60,221 nt of DNA from Dyadobacter sp. CY347 (GCF_021502655.1 NZ_JAKFFT010000016.1:1-60221); one strand, 5' to 3'; shown: positions 8,440-16,669, numbered from the stretch's first letter. A program made the numbers and translations. The notes: generated by a model not told the origin, from the letters alone.

Positions 8440-10301
8440 CAGCGTCCTATGAAAAGCATTAATACAGAAATGTCGGAAGGGCTCACACCACTGATTCGGG
8501 AAGCTTGTCCGATGGTTTGCGGACGCGTCCTTTTCAATTTTTCGCGGCCTTCAAATGAAAGCGAGGTAACCACATCATAATTGAAATTCTCAATAATGTT
8601 CAGGTTTTCCAGCTTATTCATTTTCTCAACCAGCAGCATTTCTTTTTCAATATAACTGTCGTATTTCAGATTGATCTCGGCCTGATGGATCGAGTCTTTT
8701 CCAAATTTTTCGAGCAAGGTCTCCACAACCGGACTCGCTTCGGTAAGCTGATCAATAGAAATTTGTGGCCTTCTCAGAAGTTGAGCGAGTGAGATTTTTT
8801 CACGCAATGCAGCCGTACCAATCGTTTCCAATGTCGGGTTAATCTCTTCTGGCGTCAATTTGGTGGCGGAGAATGCAGCGATAATCTCTGCTACTTCGCC
8901 TTTTTTTCTATTGACATTATTAAGCCTTTCCTGACTTGCCAGTCCAAGGTTAAAGCCCTTTTCAGTAAGTCGAATGTCCGCGTTATCCTGTCTCAGCAAC
9001 GTGCGATACTCAGCACGCGATGTAAACATTCTGTATGGTTCCTCTGTGCCTTTATTAATTAAGTCGTCAATCAAAACACCAATGTATGCTTCGGATCTTT
9101 TCAAGACGAATGGTTCTAGCTCATGTACATTTTGGTGAGCATTGATGCCCGCCATCAATCCTTGGCAGGCGGCTTCTTCATAGCCCGTCGTGCCGTTAAT
9201 CTGTCCTGCGAAAAAGAGGTTTTGGATCAAATGGGTTTCCAGCGTTGATTTCAATTGCGTCGGTGGAAAGTAATCGTACTCGATTGCATAACCCGGACGG
9301 AACATTTTCGCATTCTCAAATCCCGGGATCTTCCGAAGCGCAGCATATTGTACATCCTCTGGCAAGGAAGTCGAAAAGCCATTTACATAAACCTCCACTG
9401 TGTCCCACCCTTCCGGCTCTACGAAAATCTGGTGGCGGTCTTTATCTGCAAACCGATTGATTTTATCTTCAACAGATGGACAGTAACGTGGCCCAATTCC
9501 TTTAATCCTGCCTGAAAACATAGGCGATTTTTCAAACCCTGTTCTCAAAATTTCATGAACTTCTGTATTGGTGTAAGTAATCCAGCAGCTGCGTTGCTTC
9601 GCAAGAGGCTTCGTATCCGAGTAAGAGAACTTAGATGGATTCTCATCGCCAGGTTGCTCTTCCATTTTGGAATAATCAAGCGAGCGTCCGTCCACGCGTG
9701 GAGGGGTTCCGGTTTTCATTCGGCCCGCTTCGAAGCCTAATGTTACGAGTTGCTCAGTGATCCCGGTCGCTGCTTTTTCACCTGTGCGTCCGCCGCCAAA
9801 GTTTTTCTCTCCTATATGGATGAGTCCGTTCAGGAACGTGCCGTTTGTAAGCACTACGGATTTGGAATGTATTTCAATGCCAAGGCTAGTTTTCACGCCG
9901 CAGGCTTTGCCGTCCTTAATAATAATCGCTTTCGCTGTGTCCTGCCAGAAGTCAACATTCGGATTATTCTCCAAAACATTCCGCCATTCTGTTGCGAACA
10001 TAGCCCGGTCGCTCTGACATCTCGGGCTCCACATAGCTGGGCCTTTTGACAAATTGAGCATCCGGAATTGGATCATTGTTTTGTCACTAATGATTCCCGA
10101 CTGTCCGCCAAGCGCGTCGATCTCACGAACGATCTGCCCTTTCGCCACGCCGCCCATTGCAGGGTTGCAAGACATTTGGGCAATCGTATGCATATTCATC
10201 GTAATCAGTAGAACGGAAGAGCCCATCGTTGCCGCAGCCGCAGCTGCTTCACAACCCGCATGGCCTGCTCCTACCACGATTACATCATATTCTTGAAACA
10301 T
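8439..10301 (-). CDS. mnmG: tRNA uridine-5-carboxymethylaminomethyl modification enzyme, FAD subunit
   Basis: 620 residues, the normal length for MnmG/GidA. With MnmE it installs cmnm5 at wobble U34 of certain tRNAs, using FAD and methylene-tetrahydrofolate. The FAD dinucleotide motif GAGHAGCEAA starts near residue 11; family signatures include MSCNPAMGGVAKGQIVREIDALGG, GRTGEK, RMKTGTPPR and GQINGTTGYEEAA, and the C-terminal helical domain that contacts MnmE and tRNA is complete. The gene is close to the replication origin in many bacteria. Here it is about 3 kb from the candidate origin, with a parS-like palindrome 35 bp upstream of its start. Confidence 0.97.
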   Translation of the reverse strand: MFQEYDVIVVGAGHAGCEAAAAAATMGSSVLLITMNMHTIAQMSCNPAMGGVAKGQIVREIDALGGQSGIISDKTMIQFRMLNLSKGPAMWSPRCQSDRAMFATEWRNVLENNPNVDFWQDTAKAIIIKDGKACGVKTSLGIEIHSKSVVLTNGTFLNGLIHIGEKNFGGGRTGEKAATGITEQLVTLGFEAGRMKTGTPPRVDGRSLDYSKMEEQPGDENPSKFSYSDTKPLAKQRSCWITYTNTEVHEILRTGFEKSPMFSGRIKGIGPRYCPSVEDKINRFADKDRHQIFVEPEGWDTVEVYVNGFSTSLPEDVQYAALRKIPGFENAKMFRPGYAIEYDYFPPTQLKSTLETHLIQNLFFAGQINGTTGYEEAACQGLMAGINAHQNVHELEPFVLKRSEAYIGVLIDDLINKGTEEPYRMFTSRAEYRTLLRQDNADIRLTEKGFNLGLASQERLNNVNRKKGEVAEIIAAFSATKLTPEEINPTLETIGTAALREKISLAQLLRRPQISIDQLTEASPVVETLLEKFGKDSIHQAEINLKYDSYIEKEMLLVEKMNKLENLNIIENFNYDVVTSLSFEGREKLKRTRPQTIGQASRISGVSPSDISVLMLFIGR

Positions 10302-10321
10302 AATTCATTTACTTATTAAAC

Positions 10322-10337
10322 CACTTTAATTAAAGTG
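10322..10337. repeat. Perfect 16-bp palindrome upstream of mnmG
   Basis: CACTTTAATTAAAGTG is fully self-complementary and abuts the parS-like palindrome that begins at 10336-10338. It lies 21 bp upstream of the mnmG start and could be an operator for a dimeric regulator or part of a compound partition site. No family assignment is possible from sequence alone. Confidence 0.6.
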
Positions 10338-10351
10338 TTCCACGTGGAAAT
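10336..10351. promoter_or_regulatory. parS: parS-like ParB-binding site
   Basis: TGTTCCACGTGGAAAT contains the perfect 12-bp palindrome TTCCACGTGGAA and matches the widely conserved bacterial parS form TGTTCCACGTGGAACA at 14 of 16 positions, differing only at the two last bases. parS sites cluster around oriC and load ParB for chromosome segregation. This one sits about 4.5 kb from the DnaA-box cluster, upstream of mnmG. parA and parB are not in the window. No second good copy was found here. Confidence 0.75.
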
Positions 10352-10355
10352 TTAA

Positions 10356-10769
10356 CTAGAACAGCAAAAGATACTGATCCTCTTTGGCTCGCATGGCCGC
10401 TTTTAGCTTTTCATCCGTATCGTCATAACCCATTAAATGCAGCAAACCGTGTATCAAAACCCTTCGCATTTCAGTTTCGAAATCAGCCTGAAATGTTGCA
10501 GCATTCTCTTTCACCCGATCAACACTGATATAAATATCACCCTCGATTACATTGTCTTCCTCACTATTGTCAAACGTAATAATGTCGGTAAAATAGTCGT
10601 GGTCGAGATATTGTTTATTGATTTCAAGGAGATAATCGTCATCACAGAAAATGTAGTTCAAATCTGCAATTTCATAACCCTCTGATATTGAGGTGTTTTT
10701 GATCCACTTTTTCGTTTTAACCGGGCGTAATAGGTCGAAATCGACGTTTTCGGTGAAGAAATTAAGCAT
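10356..10769 (-). CDS. ybeY: Endoribonuclease / rRNA maturation factor YbeY
   Basis: 137 residues, UPF0054 family. YbeY acts in 16S rRNA 3' maturation and ribosome quality control as a metal-dependent endoribonuclease. The metal site is visible as HGLLHLMGYDDTDE (H107, H111); the usual third histidine is replaced by aspartate (D117), a variation I believe occurs in the family but have not checked. The N-terminal half, with DYFTDIITFDN, is typical. It lies upstream of mnmG with 54 bp between, which carry the parS-like site. A -7 box TATGTTTG is found 20 bp before the start. Confidence 0.92.
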   Translation of the reverse strand: MLNFFTENVDFDLLRPVKTKKWIKNTSISEGYEIADLNYIFCDDDYLLEINKQYLDHDYFTDIITFDNSEEDNVIEGDIYISVDRVKENAATFQADFETEMRRVLIHGLLHLMGYDDTDEKLKAAMRAKEDQYLLLF

Positions 10770-10788
10770 ACTGGGTGATAAAATATTA

Positions 10789-10796
10789 CAAACATA
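10789..10796 (-). promoter_or_regulatory. -7 box of a likely ybeY promoter
   Basis: The minus strand reads TATGTTTG, an exact TAnnTTTG match 20 bp upstream of the ybeY ATG. At the expected -33 position, CTG stands where TTG is expected (10817-10819), inside the left arm of the nested palindrome. Confidence 0.45.
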
Positions 10797-10802
10797 CTAA
10801 AC

Positions 10803-10905
10803 TATCCCGTTAAGATCAGTTTAGCCGGTGGCTGCGCCTTGAACAACTTGCTTAAAAATTGTTAAAACGCAGTCACCGGAATGTTCACAACAAACTGTCG
10901 GGATA
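10803..10905. repeat. 103-nt nested imperfect palindrome between the DUF4175 gene and ybeY
   Basis: Four nested pairings occur in order: TATCCCG 10803-10809 with CGGGATA 10899-10905; CAGTTT 10817-10822 with AAACTG 10892-10897; CCGGTGGCTGCG 10825-10836 with CGCAGTCACCGG 10868-10879; AACAA 10842-10846 with TTGTT 10859-10863. The central 12-bp stem has one G-T position that would be a G-U wobble in a plus-strand RNA but an A-C mismatch in the minus-strand transcript of the flanking genes. It begins 1 bp beyond the stop of the DUF4175 gene. It may be a terminator, a structured RNA or a remnant of a small mobile element. Confidence 0.55.
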
Positions 10906-10906
10906 A

Positions 10907-13900
10907 TCAGTTCTTAGCCTGATACTTGCGGAAGTAAGTGTCCACTTCCCTTTTGTAGAATGGAGAAAATGTAGGCGGAATGGTCCGCAGCAGTTCGGTC
11001 TGCTTCTCTTTGTCACGAATGTATTTCTCGAATGCCGCAGGTGGTTGTCTTGGCAATTGTTTCGCACTTTGGGCTTTGCGCTGCTCGTCCTCATCCTGCT
11101 CTTTCATTGCTTTTTCAGATTCCAGCAAGCGCGTTGTAATTTCCTGATTGCGTTTGATAAGTTCGGGCGTAATGCGTTTGTTAACGAGATCAGTTTCCGT
11201 CTCATCCATTTTCTCAGCAATTTCCTGCAACTCTTTGCTCATTTGTTTTCCAACCTCCGTGCCCTTCTGCGACTCCATCAGGTCCTGGATCATCTTCCGG
11301 ATCATCGCTTGTTCAGCAGCCATTCTGGCGAGCTTCTCGGAATTATTTCCTTGTCCCTCCTTGCCTTCGCCGAGCTTCTTCATTTCGCCATTGAGCTTAT
11401 CCTGCATTTCGCCCATGCCTTTTTGCTCGCCTTTCTGCTTTCCTTTTTTGCCCTTACCACTTCCCGGCATCGCCATGGCCATTTGCTGTTGCATCTGGTT
11501 GAAAACGTCACTTAACATTAAAGCCAGGTTATTCATCGAGGTCATAGCAAACTGTTGCTTGGAAGTCGCAAGATTGATCTGGCGATCCTTAATGCTCTTC
11601 ACGCTTTCGTCCATGTAAGACTTCATATCATTAAGCTCGCGCGTGATGAAGGACTGGATTTGGATCACCCGATTCGCAAGCGCATAAAGGCTGTCTTCCA
11701 CGATTTTTGCATCATCTTTCAATTTCAATTGCTGCTGACCCAATTTTATAAACCGCGGATCCTGCAAGCTCACACCGCGGAAATCTTTCATCAATGTTTC
11801 CTGGTCAAAAGAAAGTGTTATTAAATTTTCCAGAATGTCGCGCAATGCATCCAGGTTTTCCTGCATTTGTTCCATTTCTGCAGCTTCCATCGCTTCCTGC
11901 ATCGACTCTGACATTTTCTTCATTGACTTAGCTGCCTTTTTCTGCGATTCAGACGCTTTTTGATTCTGCTGCTTGTCAAGTTGCTTCTTCCCTTCTTCCA
12001 TTTGCTCAGAAGCGTTCTTTTGCTCCTCCTTCTGTGTGTCCAACGGCTGTTCAAGCTCTTCGCTCAATTTCTCAGCCTCTTCCGCGTCTTCCTGCGCTTT
12101 TTTGAACTCGTCCTGAATTTTTTCCTGCTCTTTTTTTAGCTCCTCGTTTTTGCCCTTTTTATCGTCCGAATTTTTATTCTTGTCATTTTCCTGGCTTTTA
12201 TCCGCAAGCTGGTCTTCCTTATCCGCCAGTTCATTCAGTTTTTCAGTCAGATTTTCCATTTTCTGTTCAAGCTGCATTTGCTTGAAAAGCTTCATGGTGC
12301 GTTCCAGCTCTTTTTCGAGATTATTTTCCTTGTTTTTTAGCTTTTCCATCATGCTCGACATGCGGTCGCTTTGCTTTTGTTCCAGCAATTTTTTCAATTC
12401 CTGGTAAAGCTTTTCCGTGTCCTTATCCATCAGCTCGTTCATGAGCTTTTGAAGCTGGTCCAGCTTGTTTTGTAATTCCGGACTTTGCTGATTGAACTGC
12501 TTCGACTTTTCGTTGGCATTCTGGTTCTTTTCCTGCAAAGCCTGCAATTCTTTCATCAATTCCTCACGCTTTTTGAGCACTTCCTCAATCTGCTTTTGCT
12601 CCTTGAAATCGAGTTCCTTGTTGCTCTTCAGCTTATTATCCAGATTCGTTAAATCCTTCTGCAAGCTCTGCGCCTTTTTCATAGCAGACTGCATTTGATC
12701 TTCCGTCTCTTTCTCAGACTTCTTGATCTCAGCTTCCAACTGATCTTTGGAAGGAACAGTAAACTGAATCGACCGCGATTTGGCGCTTTTTGGGCCGTTC
12801 ACGCCATCATTATCCCAAACCTGGGCATAATACTCGATCTTATCACCCGGAGCCAGTTTGAGGCTATCTACATACCATTGGAAATAAAAGCTCTGCGTGT
12901 TAACCGTTTTGTTAAACGGAACAGGAATTCCTTTTGCTGGGCCAGCTTCTTTCTGATCCGCCCTTTTGACAGAATAGAACATTTTCAGCTGCGAAAAGCC
13001 ATAATCGTCGCTGATCGAGCCGCCTAAAACCAAATAATTATAAAGTGTCGTATCCTGGAAATTTTCGAGGTTAAGGACTGGGAATTTATCTGGAACAACA
13101 TTGATGAAATAGCCGATTTTGTCCGAATTCGTTGTCTCATCATTTTGCAGATTAACCTGATATTGCGAGGAGCGTTTCACCGTTTTCCTGATCTCAAAAC
13201 GGTCTCCTTCCTTGCCTTTCGCACTGTATAATGCTGAATCATCATCAAATTTGATAACGAGTGATTTGGTTGAAGAGGTGTTAAAATTCCACTCCACAGT
13301 CGTTCCTTCCGGCACAGAAAGGTTTCCAACATTATTCAAACCTTCCGCAGGCTTGTTCAAATAAGCCGGATAATGCAGGTTTACGTCAAAAGAAAGCAGC
13401 GAAGGACGCTCCGCCACATTGATCCTGTATTCTTCGGAAGTAAATCCAGCAGCGTCAAACGAGAATTTAACGTCTCTTTGTAGGTTTTTGAATGTGTAGG
13501 AATAAGTCTGGTTACCATCATTGTTTAGCTTAAATCTCGAACCATTCTGGACCAGATAAGCGGCAGTAGGCAGTGCTTCGCCTTTCAATTTCAGTTTTAA
13601 TACAAAATCCTCATTTCGAAATGCTTTCAATGATTTGTTTTCCAAAACAAATGAAAACGGAGCATAAGTGTAATTTTTTTGAAAGTGAATGATCCTGTCT
13701 GAGCTGGACGAGAAAAATGATGGGTTAAAAAGCAAGATCGCCGCAATGGCTGCAAGCGGATAAATGGCGTATTTAATGCGCTTTTTATTTTCATTAAAAC
13801 GAATGGCGTCGGAAAATTTGACAATGAGCAACTGGCCGGATTTCTGGCGAATGCTGGCTTCAATGAGGTCGGATTGCGTGCCGGTTAAGCCTCTTAATTG

Positions 13901-14248
13901 CAATGTATTTACGAGCTTATCCCCTATTTCCGGAAAATACTCACCGATCTGTAATGCTGCCTGCTCGTCCGAAATAGGCTTTTTAAGCCCGGAAAGATGG
14001 ATTATGGGCTGGATTACCCATTGGAAAAATGAAAAAACAAGCACCGCCAAAAATCCAAAGAACAATGTTCCCCGAACCCCAGAGCTGAAACGCCCGAAAT
14101 ATTCGATTGTATTGAAGAAAAGGAAAACGGTCAGCAGCAGTCCGGCAGAGAAAATGATGCCTTTTAGCAGTTGATTTTGATAATATTTTTGACGGTATTC
14201 TTGGATGCGGTGCAAAAGGCCTTCCATTGCCGGGGTAAATGCAGCCAT
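10907..14248 (-). CDS. DUF4175 family giant coiled-coil membrane protein
   Basis: 1113 residues. Two hydrophobic segments near the N-terminus (about 28-46 and 60-80, including GIIFSAGLLLTVFLFFNTIEYFG) and a third near 162-180 anchor it in the inner membrane. The region to about 500 looks beta-rich and extracytoplasmic. From about 500 to 830 it is a long charged coiled coil rich in K, E and Q (MQSAMKKAQSLQKDLTNLDN, QKEEQKNASEQMEEGKKQLD). A glycine/lysine/methionine-rich stretch (AMAMPGSGKGKKGKQKGEQK) and further coiled coil follow. This matches the Bacteroidota DUF4175 family, whose function I do not know. The charged repeats make many open frames appear on the opposite strand; these are shadows. 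Confidence 0.85.
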   Translation of the reverse strand: MAAFTPAMEGLLHRIQEYRQKYYQNQLLKGIIFSAGLLLTVFLFFNTIEYFGRFSSGVRGTLFFGFLAVLVFSFFQWVIQPIIHLSGLKKPISDEQAALQIGEYFPEIGDKLVNTLQLRGLTGTQSDLIEASIRQKSGQLLIVKFSDAIRFNENKKRIKYAIYPLAAIAAILLFNPSFFSSSSDRIIHFQKNYTYAPFSFVLENKSLKAFRNEDFVLKLKLKGEALPTAAYLVQNGSRFKLNNDGNQTYSYTFKNLQRDVKFSFDAAGFTSEEYRINVAERPSLLSFDVNLHYPAYLNKPAEGLNNVGNLSVPEGTTVEWNFNTSSTKSLVIKFDDDSALYSAKGKEGDRFEIRKTVKRSSQYQVNLQNDETTNSDKIGYFINVVPDKFPVLNLENFQDTTLYNYLVLGGSISDDYGFSQLKMFYSVKRADQKEAGPAKGIPVPFNKTVNTQSFYFQWYVDSLKLAPGDKIEYYAQVWDNDGVNGPKSAKSRSIQFTVPSKDQLEAEIKKSEKETEDQMQSAMKKAQSLQKDLTNLDNKLKSNKELDFKEQKQIEEVLKKREELMKELQALQEKNQNANEKSKQFNQQSPELQNKLDQLQKLMNELMDKDTEKLYQELKKLLEQKQSDRMSSMMEKLKNKENNLEKELERTMKLFKQMQLEQKMENLTEKLNELADKEDQLADKSQENDKNKNSDDKKGKNEELKKEQEKIQDEFKKAQEDAEEAEKLSEELEQPLDTQKEEQKNASEQMEEGKKQLDKQQNQKASESQKKAAKSMKKMSESMQEAMEAAEMEQMQENLDALRDILENLITLSFDQETLMKDFRGVSLQDPRFIKLGQQQLKLKDDAKIVEDSLYALANRVIQIQSFITRELNDMKSYMDESVKSIKDRQINLATSKQQFAMTSMNNLALMLSDVFNQMQQQMAMAMPGSGKGKKGKQKGEQKGMGEMQDKLNGEMKKLGEGKEGQGNNSEKLARMAAEQAMIRKMIQDLMESQKGTEVGKQMSKELQEIAEKMDETETDLVNKRITPELIKRNQEITTRLLESEKAMKEQDEDEQRKAQSAKQLPRQPPAAFEKYIRDKEKQTELLRTIPPTFSPFYKREVDTYFRKYQAKN

Positions 14249-14412
14249 ATATGAGTGTCGTTATATCTGATGGAATTTTTATAACGTATCTCAGAGGTAA
14301 AAATTACGATCCGCCTGGCTACGTATAAAACAAACTAATATAGCGATTTATATGGAACTCCATCGTTTAAAATGGATTTTTCCAGCTCCTGGAATTTTAT
14401 TATTATGGAGAT

Positions 14413-15150
14413 TTAAAGCGTAAGCAAAACACCTACGGAAGCATAATTAATCCAGTTGAAATTGTAGATTTCGTCCGTATCAGCGCCTCCTTCAACGACT
14501 CTGTAACCTGCTTTGATGCCAAATTTGGGATTAACCTGATAAGCCACGCCTGCAAAAATGTCCTCAGCACGACCCTGTTTCGCCGCTAAAGCATCGCCTT
14601 CCAAGATCACAGACCAGCGATAAGATGGCTTGTAAGCCGCATAAAAGTTAACCAGCGGAAGAAAGCCAACATTATCGAAATGCGTGTCATTAGACTCGTT
14701 TTTGAAGCGCACATCTGCATCCCGAATCTTGGCCGTAAGACCCAAACCCACACGCCAGCGCGCTTTTGCAACAAAATCATAACGATAAGTCAGTCGGTAG
14801 GAATTGAATTTGTAAAAAACTTCCAGTGGCTGTCCAGCAGCATAGTTAATGCCGTTGAAATTGACATTTTGATTAAATGCACCGTGATATTTAACAGATA
14901 GTGGCGCGAACAATGCGCTGATATTGTGCCGGTTGCCAATCGTGTAAGTGCCCCTGATGCGATAAAAGATCTTTGGATCAATGCTCAGATCATTCGCCAG
15001 GTTAACCTGTGAGCCGCCCACATTGGGAATGCGCACTTTGTTATAATTCGTTCCAAACACCACCCCACTTTCCAGATCAAGCCGGAATTGTGCGTAAAGC
15101 GGTGATGAACAAAGCATTAAAATGAATAAAATAATTTTTCGAGATCCCAT
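14413..15150 (-). CDS. Outer-membrane beta-barrel protein
   Basis: 245 residues. A signal peptide (MGSRKIILFILMLCSSPLYAQ) precedes alternating polar/aromatic strands typical of an 8- to 10-strand barrel: FRLDLESGVVFGTNYNKVRI, IFYRIRGTYTIGNRHNISAL, YRLTYRYDFVAKARWRVGLG, YRWSVILEGDALAAKQGRAE and the closing YNFNWINYASVGVLLTL. It resembles the general OmpA-barrel/OmpW-like fold, but no specific family is recognised. It follows the trp operon on the same strand but is separated from it by a terminator hairpin (15165-15198), so it is probably transcribed on its own. Confidence 0.75.
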   Translation of the reverse strand: MGSRKIILFILMLCSSPLYAQFRLDLESGVVFGTNYNKVRIPNVGGSQVNLANDLSIDPKIFYRIRGTYTIGNRHNISALFAPLSVKYHGAFNQNVNFNGINYAAGQPLEVFYKFNSYRLTYRYDFVAKARWRVGLGLTAKIRDADVRFKNESNDTHFDNVGFLPLVNFYAAYKPSYRWSVILEGDALAAKQGRAEDIFAGVAYQVNPKFGIKAGYRVVEGGADTDEIYNFNWINYASVGVLLTL

Positions 15151-15164
15151 ATCCGCACCTATCT

Positions 15165-15198
15165 AAAAAAACAAACAACCCGATGATGAGTTGTTTGT
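15165..15198 (-). terminator. Intrinsic terminator of the trp operon
   Basis: On the minus strand, ACAAACAAC (15190-15198) pairs with GTTGTTTGT (15171-15179) across a 10-nt loop and is followed by a T run (15165-15170). It lies 47 bp beyond the trpA stop and closes the operon. Confidence 0.75.
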
Positions 15199-15244
15199 AT
15201 AAAAGTGATGCCTGAAGCGAATGGTTACGCTGACTTCGAATGTG

Positions 15245-16051
15245 TTATGCTTCGATCGTTTCAGGATAGTTTTTTACATTTCTTACAAAAGACTTGATGT
15301 CCTGTTCGAGATCATTGCTTTCCTGCAAAACACGGATGAATGCGCTGCCAATAATGGCGCCTGCTGCATAATCCGAAGCTTTTTTGAATGTTGCATGGTC
15401 TTTAATTCCAAAACCGATTAGTCGTGGATTACGGAGCTGCATCGCATTTAATCTGTCGAAATAAGCTTCCATATCATCGCTTACGCCGGTGTTAGAACCT
15501 GTAACGCTGGCTGAGGAAACGGTGTAAATAAAGCCTTCACTCACTTCGTCGATCTGACGAATGCGTTTTTCGGAAGTTTGAGGCGTTACCAGAAAAATGT
15601 TCAGAATGCCGTAAGCATCGAAAATGGCTTTGTATTCATTCAAATACACATCCATAGGCATATCAGGCAGGATAAGCCCGTCAACGCCCACCTCAGCGCA
15701 TTTTTTACAGAAGTTTTCAATGCCAAATTGCAGAACCGGATTGATATAACCCATCAGCAAAACAGGAACGAAAATGCTTTCACGCATATCCGCCAATTGA
15801 TCAAAAAGGATCTTGACAGTCATGCCATTTTCCAGCGCTCGGTCATTGCTTTTCTGAATGGTTTCGCCATCGGCAACAGGATCTGAGTAAGGCATTCCAA
15901 TCTCAACCAGATCGGCGCCGCCGTCCTGCAAAGCCCGTAAAACGCGCGTTGTATCATTCAGCTCCGGGAAGCCTGCTGTGAAATATACATTCAGCAATCC
16001 GGGCTCATTGTGGTCTTTTACGCCGCTAAAAAGGGTTGTAATGCGGTTCAT
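15245..16051 (-). CDS. trpA: Tryptophan synthase alpha chain
   Basis: 268 residues, full length. Cleaves indole-3-glycerol phosphate to indole and glyceraldehyde-3-phosphate; the indole is channelled to TrpB. The catalytic glutamate is in LVEIGMPYSDPVADG (E50) and the acidic partner in DGLILPDMPMD (aspartate near 134). The phosphate-binding segments VSSASVTG and GFGIKDHATF are present. It is the last trp gene, and its ATG overlaps the stop of the preceding Dabb-protein gene by four bases (ATGA), implying translational coupling to a gene that is not a biosynthetic enzyme. Confidence 0.97.
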   Translation of the reverse strand: MNRITTLFSGVKDHNEPGLLNVYFTAGFPELNDTTRVLRALQDGGADLVEIGMPYSDPVADGETIQKSNDRALENGMTVKILFDQLADMRESIFVPVLLMGYINPVLQFGIENFCKKCAEVGVDGLILPDMPMDVYLNEYKAIFDAYGILNIFLVTPQTSEKRIRQIDEVSEGFIYTVSSASVTGSNTGVSDDMEAYFDRLNAMQLRNPRLIGFGIKDHATFKKASDYAAGAIIGSAFIRVLQESNDLEQDIKSFVRNVKNYPETIEA

Positions 16052-16437
16052 TCTTGTGTCCAGTAATCAATTACCAAAACTTTGTCCAAATGCGGTCCAA
16101 GGACTTTTCCAAATGCTTTGTGGTCAGGATGCGGTAAATAAACTTCGCGTGCTGCTTCGTTCTCGAATGTTACGAAAAACGCATGTGTGAAGCCTTGCGC
16201 CAATCCTTCCGGGCTGTTGTTCGTGCCCCATTCCAGGCTTTTAATCTCCTTAATTTTAGAAGGCAATGCTCTGAATGCATCTTCCACTTCTTTCACTTGT
16301 GCCGGCGTTGCCGAATCTTTGAATTTGAATAGAACAACGTGACGGAGCATTTTCTTAGGAGCTGGGTTTTCAGGTGAAGCAGATGCCAAAGCGCCAAAAA
16401 GAAGCATTCCGGCCATTAATAGTAACTTGAAGTTCAT
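16048..16437 (-). CDS. Exported Dabb-family (stress-responsive alpha/beta barrel) protein in the trp operon
   Basis: 129 residues. The N-terminus (MNFKLLLMAGMLLFGALASA) is a Sec signal peptide. The remainder, from MLRHVVLFKFKDSATPAQVKEVEDAFRALP through SPEGLAQGFTHAFFVTFENEAAREVYLPHPDHKAF, carries the signature of Dabb dimeric alpha/beta-barrel proteins: an N-terminal H-VLFKF strand, a G-T-AF-VTF strand and the Y-PHP-H motif. Biochemical role is unknown; Dabb members range from stress proteins to small cyclases and monooxygenase-like folds. It lies between the 66-residue ORF and trpA, overlapping trpA by four bases. An exported protein is odd company for a cytoplasmic pathway. Confidence 0.85.
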   Translation of the reverse strand: MNFKLLLMAGMLLFGALASASPENPAPKKMLRHVVLFKFKDSATPAQVKEVEDAFRALPSKIKEIKSLEWGTNNSPEGLAQGFTHAFFVTFENEAAREVYLPHPDHKAFGKVLGPHLDKVLVIDYWTQE

Positions 16438-16468
16438 AATTTGAAAAAGTAAGGTAAAAGGTGAAATA

Positions 16469-16669
16469 CTATGCGGAACAATTCAAACATTCGCCTTCGT
16501 CGCTGAATTTAAGCCGGTCGAATTCGCCCAGCTTTTCTTTGAGTTCAAGGATTTCGTCTTCCAGGTCGCATCTTTCAAAAAGCGAAAGTTCTCCGGAGTT
16601 TACTTTTCCTTCCAGCTCCTGTATTTTGAGCCGCAGATCAAAAACCTCAGGTAAGGTCAGTGTTGCCAT
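16469..16669 (-). CDS. Small conserved-context protein inside the trp operon
   Basis: 66 residues, no family recognised. It begins MATLTLPEVFDLRLKIQELEGKV and is a predicted helical, strongly acidic coiled coil (LEDEILELKEKLGEFDRL), ending in GECLNCSA, a C-x-x-C that could bind metal or form a disulphide. It sits 21 bp after trpB and 31 bp before the Dabb gene on the same strand, with no promoter or terminator between, so it is read as part of the operon. Coding is supported by operonic spacing, a clean ATG and a plausible protein composition, not by homology. It could be a partner of tryptophan synthase, but that is speculation. Confidence 0.65.
   Translation of the reverse strand: MATLTLPEVFDLRLKIQELEGKVNSGELSLFERCDLEDEILELKEKLGEFDRLKFSDEGECLNCSA

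Noticed and set aside
11045..12698. Series of plus-strand open frames rich in Leu, Phe and Ser opposite the DUF4175 gene
   Set aside because: They are antisense shadows of the Lys/Glu/Gln-rich coiled coil.
14380..14400. TCCAG/CTGGA hairpin as a terminator of the barrel-protein gene
   Set aside because: The stem is only 5-6 bp and the required T run on the minus strand is absent.
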